From the NCBI RefSeq assembly GCF_019097595.1, contig NC_080717.1, positions 21,231,836-21,295,835 of the forward strand: DNA of 64,000 bases, read 5' to 3'. The translations under genes were made by a program, and so were the position numbers. The notes under the pieces are model-generated. The model was given only the letters and a program-made list of their open reading frames with translations. It searched no databases and was not told the DNA's origin. Source of the DNA: Hemibagrus wyckioides. Its lineage: Eukaryota > Chordata > Actinopteri > Siluriformes > Bagridae. Shown here piece by piece: positions 57,004-64,000 of the stretch (within the stretch, counting starts at the first letter, position 1; the number at the start of each line of letters is the position of its first letter).

Positions 57004-60000
57004 TGTCAAACGCGATAAAATTACTGCCATGCAGATTTCTTTTCTATGACCGTAGACGATGAGAGTAAACTATGTTCAGCTTATTACGATGCAAAGTGAT
57101 CGTTATCCAAACTCCACCCCCTTTTAAATCTGTCCACCTTCCTCCGTTAATGCATCCGATGATGTAAAGGCTAAAATCAATCATCTATCCTCCTGACTAT
57201 TGTGAATTATTAGCGCAATGGTATGTTTCAGGAACGGAAGCCATTTGTTTTTGATTCTAGTAGACACCATCTATAGATAAATAAATACTAATGTCCTTAA
57301 AAAATCATTTATTCTCACTATAACTTTTTCCTTATTATTTCAACGTTTACGTATTTCTTTTTCATGATATACATGTTCCCTATAAACTCATTTTACGAGA
57401 CAGCAGAAGGAAAGTGTGGGATAATCTTGCCTAGTGTTTGTACACAATTAATTTCTGTAAGAACAACGGCTTCTAAACCAAGTATATTCCAATGGGATTT
57501 GCTGTATTACCCATTGTTCTAGTAGGTAGGTGTAATATGATAATATGGATTTGTCATTCGTTTCTTCTTGTTATACGCTGTTTCTTTAGTTTGAGTGAAA
57601 AATAAGTCCATAACACGTACGCACTCCCACAGCTCTCTGCTGTAATAAACATTACCTTCGCACCAAAATCCGGTGAAAATTTGAAAGGCACCAAGAGAGT
57701 GCTGAGTATCTCAAAAGCTCGTAACCCCCTGAGGACACTCACGAGTGCTCAATTATGACAGAAATGTTAATTGTGATGAAGCTGTTTTGAGTGATAATGT
57801 GCTTGCAATTATTAAATTATGCTTAAAAGTAATCAGCGTGTTTCATTAATTCGCACCTTCCTCTTCAGCAACACTTAGGATTTGCACAGTTTTATGAACA
57901 CCTGCGATTCACCGGAACAGCCGCAATCCACAATAAACTCCTCAGCAGCACGTCTAAAACTAGTCACGCAATGGACGAATTGATAAATGGATTAAATTAA
58001 TTACTTTCCTGTATCTTAGTAACAGAGATAGCTCAAGAACTTAATCAAGAAATTCAGTCTACTGTGATTGTGTGTGGCGTTTTCTTGTCCGATGTTTTCA
58101 TGTGAGCTGTTTTTATAGCAGGTCAAAGCATCCTATTGCAGTGTTTGAAGCTTGTAGCTTGTTTTTCTGCTGCACAGTGCTGACTTGTGTTCAGTATTAA
58201 TTTGAGAATAGTCTTGTAGGTGTTTCTAGTTTTCTTGGTTACGTTATGAGCTTCTGGACTTGTATTAACCTTTGGCCGGCACTTAAAATTCAGATGAACT
58301 GTAAGTGCTTATAATTGAGGCAGTTTAAAAAGGTCATTTTACAAAATAAGAGACCACTCTTGGTGCATGCTTGTGGCAAAAATAATAACTGATTTGCCGA
58401 TACATGAATTGAAATGATGGCGTTTGTGCTTAGGTTTTAATACAGGTCATTTAAAAAGGATTATAAAAATATTTGTCCACAAAAAAGTGGTTCAAAATCC
58501 CTTTAAGCATCTGATTTCTTGTCCCTTCTGTCCTGAAGTGTCTGTAGCAGAGTTTCACAGAATGAGATTTCAGAATTTCTCCATCACTAAGCCCCAGACG
58601 ACTTCAGATCAACAAATCCGACAGCTGAATATGAACTGTGATATCAGCCTGATTTAAATCCTTTAGATTGAAATGTGATTGTAAAAACCTGTCTTACATT
58701 CATCAGACCTACTTGCTCATTATTACCTTTTTAAAACCAAATATGAAATATTCATCTTACCCACTGAGCTGCTTCGCTCCTTCACATAGAGATATTGATT
58801 AAACTATGCGAGTAGCCCTGCTAATGTATCACTGAACACAACCAGGAACTAGATGAGAAAATAAAAGGCTGTCCCCTAAAAGGTTCAATCTTCTTAACTG
58901 ATAAAGGCTTTTGACAGCTCTTCGCAGGAAATCGGAGACTCGATGCCTTCTTGAAACATCGTGTTAAACTAAATGAAGAGCAGCTGGGCAGGATCTGTAC
59001 CGTAATAACTCCTTTTAATTGAATTCTTATTATAATCCGTGCCATCGTATATATACCTTTATACCTCGGCACTGGCATTTCATTACTTTTCTATAACGGC
59101 AGCTCTTACCGTAGCACCACACAAAAAAGGTTTATATTTTATGCTCTCGTTCTTATATGTTAATATTTCTATCATCTGCAGACAATCTAACAATAAATAG
59201 ATTAAAAAACATGTAACAGCAAAAAAAAAAAAAAATCCCTCATGAGGCATACGGAAAAGGAGTCAGCGCTTTGTAACAGTCAGTAGTCTCTAAAGTCTTT
59301 AGTATACAGGTGCTGTTGCTTTGCTGTTGATCAGCACAGGTATTACTTTTCTCCTGGATGTTCCACAATACTGTAAATACAAACGGTAATAAAGTTGGCC
59401 TTTAATAAATAAAATCTTTTCATTTGCAGGATGTGAAAATAGTGGTATAAAAGGAATAGAACAATTCAGTGCATTCTCTTTCGACGACATCGCACCTTGC
59501 TGTAATTGAATATTTTCGTCTAAAATCATGCATTCAAGTGTTTTATTCTTTTTTTTAAGACACACACACACACACATATCCGTCTTTCCTGAAACTTCAC
59601 TGAGAGATGATCGATCACAAGATGGAGAGAGGCAGAGCAGTGTGAGATGCAAGGCTGGGTGGGAGAGGGGGAGGACTGTTTGTGTGTTGTTCTCAATAAA
59701 GATTGGATTTCCAATAAGATTGCCTCCACCCCCTGTCCTCTCTCTCCTCCTTCTCACAACATTTTACAACTCTTGGCTCCTGCTTCCCCCATAAAATACA
59801 CCCAACATAAAATCCACTAGCACTTAGGAACTGTCCTCCTGAGAGGCGGGGACCGGGGAGGGGTAAACATCCTTTTTACACTACTAAATCCATCCATCCA
59901 TCTATCCATTGATCCGTCTATCCATCTAGTAAATTAGGGAGGATATATTGTTGCAGGTTGGTTTATTAAGATGCGTTGTTTCACGTAGAGTGGATTGTTA

Positions 60001-63000
60001 AGCCGTGAGCTAGAGAGAAAAGAGACTTACATGCACAGATGTCTGTAAGTCCTAGTAAATCATATGACCTAATAAAATTTCCCGGGTTTATTTCTGTTTG
60101 ATTTCTTACTGGTGTTTAAAGCTTTAAACTTTAAAGCCACAATCAAAGTAGACATGATTATGACAATGCCCAGAGAGAGGGTTTCATGCGGAAAAGTCAC
60201 GAGTACTACACTTTAAACTCAAGAGACACTGGTCTGAATGTCTTATTAAACGTCTGTTTCGTCAGTGACCACATAACTTCTGTTAAACAACGCTGACAGC
60301 GCCTGTTTCCTCAGACAAGGGCTTTAAGGACGTGTCTCATCGTCAGGCATCCTTGGCTCAAGAAAAAAGAGATTGAATTTGGCATGTTGATTTAAATTTT
60401 CCCTTTGAGTCTTTCTGTTTGGATTACTCTGATGGAGGAGGAGAATGTATATTTCTGGGACACAGATAATAGATATTGCAAACCAGATTCCCAGGGAGGC
60501 AATGGAATGATGTCAGATAGAAGGGACCCTGTCCGATATACTGTAGCTCGAAACAGAATGCAGCACCAGGTTTCTCTTTTTTATGTTTTCATTTCCCTGG
60601 CACTTTAGATAAGAGAGCCATGTTAATGTGGTTAGAGGGTTTTTTTTTTGTTTTTTTTTCAAATTATTATTTTATGTCTTTCCCTGACTGACAGTATTAT
60701 CTAAAAGGCCCAGGGATATGACCTACAGATCCCACTCCAGTGTAAGACACAGAAACTGGCCCTGTAGTTTAAATAAAGGGATGATAAATAGAGTAGGGAG
60801 GATAGTTTAGTTCACACAGCGTATAATTCACATGCTCCTCTAACCCAGAGAGAGTAAATTTACATAGCTTTAGTATGCAGATTATTTTGTCGTATGGGCA
60901 TATGAGGGGGAAAATGTGTAGACATCTCTAAATAGGTCTGAAAATGCACCTTATTTGTCAAAGTGTGTAAGCCATTAAATCTGTTATCTGTTGCAAATGA
61001 GGCATAGCATTCCAAGCTCCTGGTTCAGAGCCCTCTCTCACTAGCATAAGCGAATTCAAAATGAGTTCACGCAGTGAAATCTCACATCTCTCAGCGTATG
61101 TCACATTGTTGCTAATTGGAAGCCAGGCTTGATAGAGGGAAACAGTTGTCACACGCCTAATAAATTCATTGCAATCTGAGACGCTTACAAATTTTTTGAT
61201 ATCATGCGCTACAACAGCATGACGCTGTTTTTCCAGCGAGTATACACATTTATTTAACATTTACTACGAATTACCTACCGAGTAGCCTAGCGCTTTTGAA
61301 ATGGTATATCATGGTTTGGAGTAGAATTGTAAGGACGGAGTTTCGAAAATGAATGTGTAAATGATGTGTAGTTAATGAGCAGATACACTCTTGTACGTGA
61401 ATGTTCGGCAACATCTGGAATTTTTTTTGCGGAACGTCGACTGTGTTAATTGAAATTCCGTTTGATGTACAGCACTGACGAACCAACTCTCAGATGCTGA
61501 GCCATTAATGAACAGTACGGTGGCTTTAAAAACTAACTCAGTGAGCTTGCAGAAAGGCATGCATAGCAATTATTGCAGGCCTCGTTAAAAGCCTCCCACC
61601 CCTTCCATTCTCTTCCAATCAATCGCCACTTTAGCTCAAATGAAGGAAACTTGAATGCTGGCCTTCTCTTAGTCTAATTAGCTTAATTGCCCCAATGTGG
61701 TAAATGGAGGAAGAAGAGACATGCTGATCATCAGGGCCATCATCAGGAAGCTTGTTGCATAGCGCTGTTAAACAAAATAGCTTGATGTTTTGCTCAGTTT
61801 GTATGAACTCTTTCAGTTGAACGTTTTAGAACTTGTGATGTTAACGTGTTAATTTTATATTTCAAAATTTCACTTGAATCCAAACATGGGTGAAATATTC
61901 AGCATATGGTTTAACTTCCCTGTTAGTGCTATGTATCATTTAACCAAAATCAACAGAGTTTTCACACTAATTAGCCCAGATAAACCTTGTTTTCTTTTGC
62001 CCTCTCTCTCTCTCTTTCGCACAAACATACACAGAGAGTTTTGGGTTCCAGAGATGCATTAAATCCATGTAAGTGTAGTTGTTAAAAATAGCATACATGA
62101 TTTATAGAAGTTTAATTGCTGTTGATAATAATTCACCAAGAATGGGTTTGAGTAAATGTCCAGAAATAGAATGAAAAATATAATGGTGTTAATTGGTGTT
62201 GGGAATACCTGCCTATGAAAAACCTCTTCTCTGTCTTAGATGAACACTTACACTGTCCTTTCTTATTATATTGATCCATGTGTTGCTTACACAGGCTTTA
62301 CCACACACTTCAGATTGAAGACAAAAAAGAAAAGACTCAATCCATTTGCTTTCTCTTCACATCATTCTCTTTCCTCACTGACTCTTGTGCCATAAAGGTC
62401 ATTATTTTTTTTATTTTTTAGAAATGCCAGGACCAGTTGAGGACCTACCCATAATTTGTGTATTTTTAGATTTGGCAAAAGAATAGTATGTTGTCTTTTA
62501 GATGTATATTTGTAAAACTCAAATTAACACAGAAATGCTGTTCAGCACAACTGTTTTAATTTTGATGTATATATATATATATATAGATATGTATACGGAT
62601 GGGAAAAAAACAAGCTGTTTATTATTTACTGCAGAGAAAAAGTGACAGATTTGCTATTTGTTCAGATATTTCACTTTCAAAATGCATCATAAAAGGCAGG
62701 AAAATTAAAGGGACTATATACTATTTTGCTGACATTACTAACACTCCAGCTTTACAAGCAATGCTTCCAGTTTCTACCAATAATTTGGGTACAAGATTCT
62801 CCTTTATCCATTTAAAAAAGAAAGACGGCATTCTATACCACATTCCATTACTTATACAGAAGTTGCAGAGGTCCACAGTGTTGTAACTCTTATTTTTAAA
62901 TTTGTACCTGATTTCTATTGTCTAAGGGCATGGATGGATTTTTATTAGTGGTTCTTCATGGTGACATAGTTAGAGTCATGGAAATGTCCACTGGCTACTT

Positions 63001-64000
63001 TTCATGGCCTTTATTGGATTAAGTGCTCATGTTATTCTCCAGACAGTGGTTCTTTATCGATATCCTCTTCCCATTAGCTTGGATTAAGTTAGTACCAAAT
63101 TGACTGCTTTATCTGTGTCAGCCTGTCAGTTTGAGAGAGATGTCTTACTCGCATGATTGTCTTTGAATAGGCCTTTTCCCATTTTGAACATCTCATCTAG
63201 CTTCTTTTTTAGCTCGGGTTTTTAATATATGATGCTCATTTTGCAAAAACTGGTTTTTAATAACTAATTTCTTAGTAAACACAAAACCATGAAACCATTT
63301 TTTTTCTGTTTTCCTGGCACCCACACCCTTCCCCAATAAAAAAGAAAGAAACCAACTAAATGTCAAACCGTTATCACCCCTGTCAGCTTTTTCGGGCTGC
63401 ACAGCATAAAAAATAAAAGAAAATACAATACCGGAGAAAATCAAAAGAGAGACAGGGTAATGGGAATAGTAAGAACCTATAATCTGAATTACAAACAAAA
63501 ATTTTTTGTTATTTTTGTCATAGTAGATGTTGACAACAAATGAAAGGCACCCATTTCCTTTGCTCATACACAGTACAGGTAGTAAAGTTCTAACTATACA
63601 CACCTGGTTCCTCAGGATAACATTATCTTACTGCTACTGTTATGTCCCTTTAACATGACTTAGCTCAAGGAAATAAACAGGTATGAAAAAAATATAAAAG
63701 TTCCCCAAACCTTCAATGTTAAATAATATCAATACCAAGAATGGTATCTCTGGCACTTATTTGTTCTAGATTTTTTTTCCCCAGGGAATCATTGTCCCAA
63801 ATTGTAACGGTTTACAGATAGACTGGAAACAGACCGAAGGAGGCACAAAAGGGTACATTGGATTAGGGGTGTGCCATGTGAAAACCTGCGTCATGACTGT
63901 GTGAAAATGAGGCCATTTGGTAATCTTGTCTTGTGGTAATCTTGTGGTTATGATGAGACAAATCACATAAGAAATCAATGAATATATTAAAACTCAGAAG
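57004..64000. other. macrod1: macrod1 intron 3, right part
   Basis: Seven kilobases with no recognised exon, RNA gene or transposon. The nested FLRT1 gene known inside mammalian MACROD1 is not here: a coding exon of about 2 kb would be visible. A (TA)n run sits near 62568-62585. The stretch 60950-61720 is less AT-repetitive and has homeobox-like TAAT sites (see findings). Confidence 0.5.

Overview
This is a piece of a ray-finned fish (teleost) nuclear chromosome. The evidence is vertebrate split genes with GT/AG introns, AT-rich introns full of (CA)n, (TA)n and other microsatellites, and many Tc1-type DNA transposons plus a short dispersed repeat of a kind common in fish genomes. An otophysan such as a catfish or characin would fit, but the species cannot be fixed from the window. 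No prokaryotic, viral, CRISPR or toxin feature was seen.

Layout, left to right: the 3' half of nrg2 (+, 7 exons, 1206-8384, long 3' UTR); a b3gnt2-like glycosyltransferase (+, single coding exon 13813-15156); eif1ad (-, 4 coding exons, 16179-19482, with a decayed Tc1 element in its first intron); an ETS/ZNF143-type promoter near 21.2 kb; ctsf, cathepsin F (-, 14 exons, 22554-33289); trpt1, tRNA 2'-phosphotransferase (+, 7 exons, 35464-38082); fermt3, kindlin-3 (-, 14 coding exons, 39015-45441); and the first three exons of macrod1 (+, 49161-51652). The macrod1 gene continues past the right edge, so about 12 kb of the right end is its third intron. That intron carries two Tc1 elements side by side (52747-55418), one with an uninterrupted transposase.

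The genes eif1ad, ctsf, trpt1, fermt3 and macrod1 correspond to genes on human 11q13, so this is a conserved block. nrg2 maps to human 5q31, so a rearrangement boundary lies between nrg2 and eif1ad. b3gnt2-like/eif1ad and trpt1/fermt3 are tail to tail. ctsf/trpt1 and fermt3/macrod1 are head to head, each about 2-4 kb apart. The genes are not one pathway. The one plausible functional link is that TRPT1 produces, and macrodomain hydrolases remove, ADP-ribose derivatives.

Exon boundaries were placed by hand from GT/AG sites, reading phase and remembered family sequences. All junction phases agree for the six genes, but no alignment software or transcript data was used. No clearly novel multi-gene system was found. 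The strongest unusual items are the intact Tc1 transposase, the exact 8-bp duplication around a hAT-type miniature element, paired CTCF-like sites, and splice donors embedded in microsatellites.
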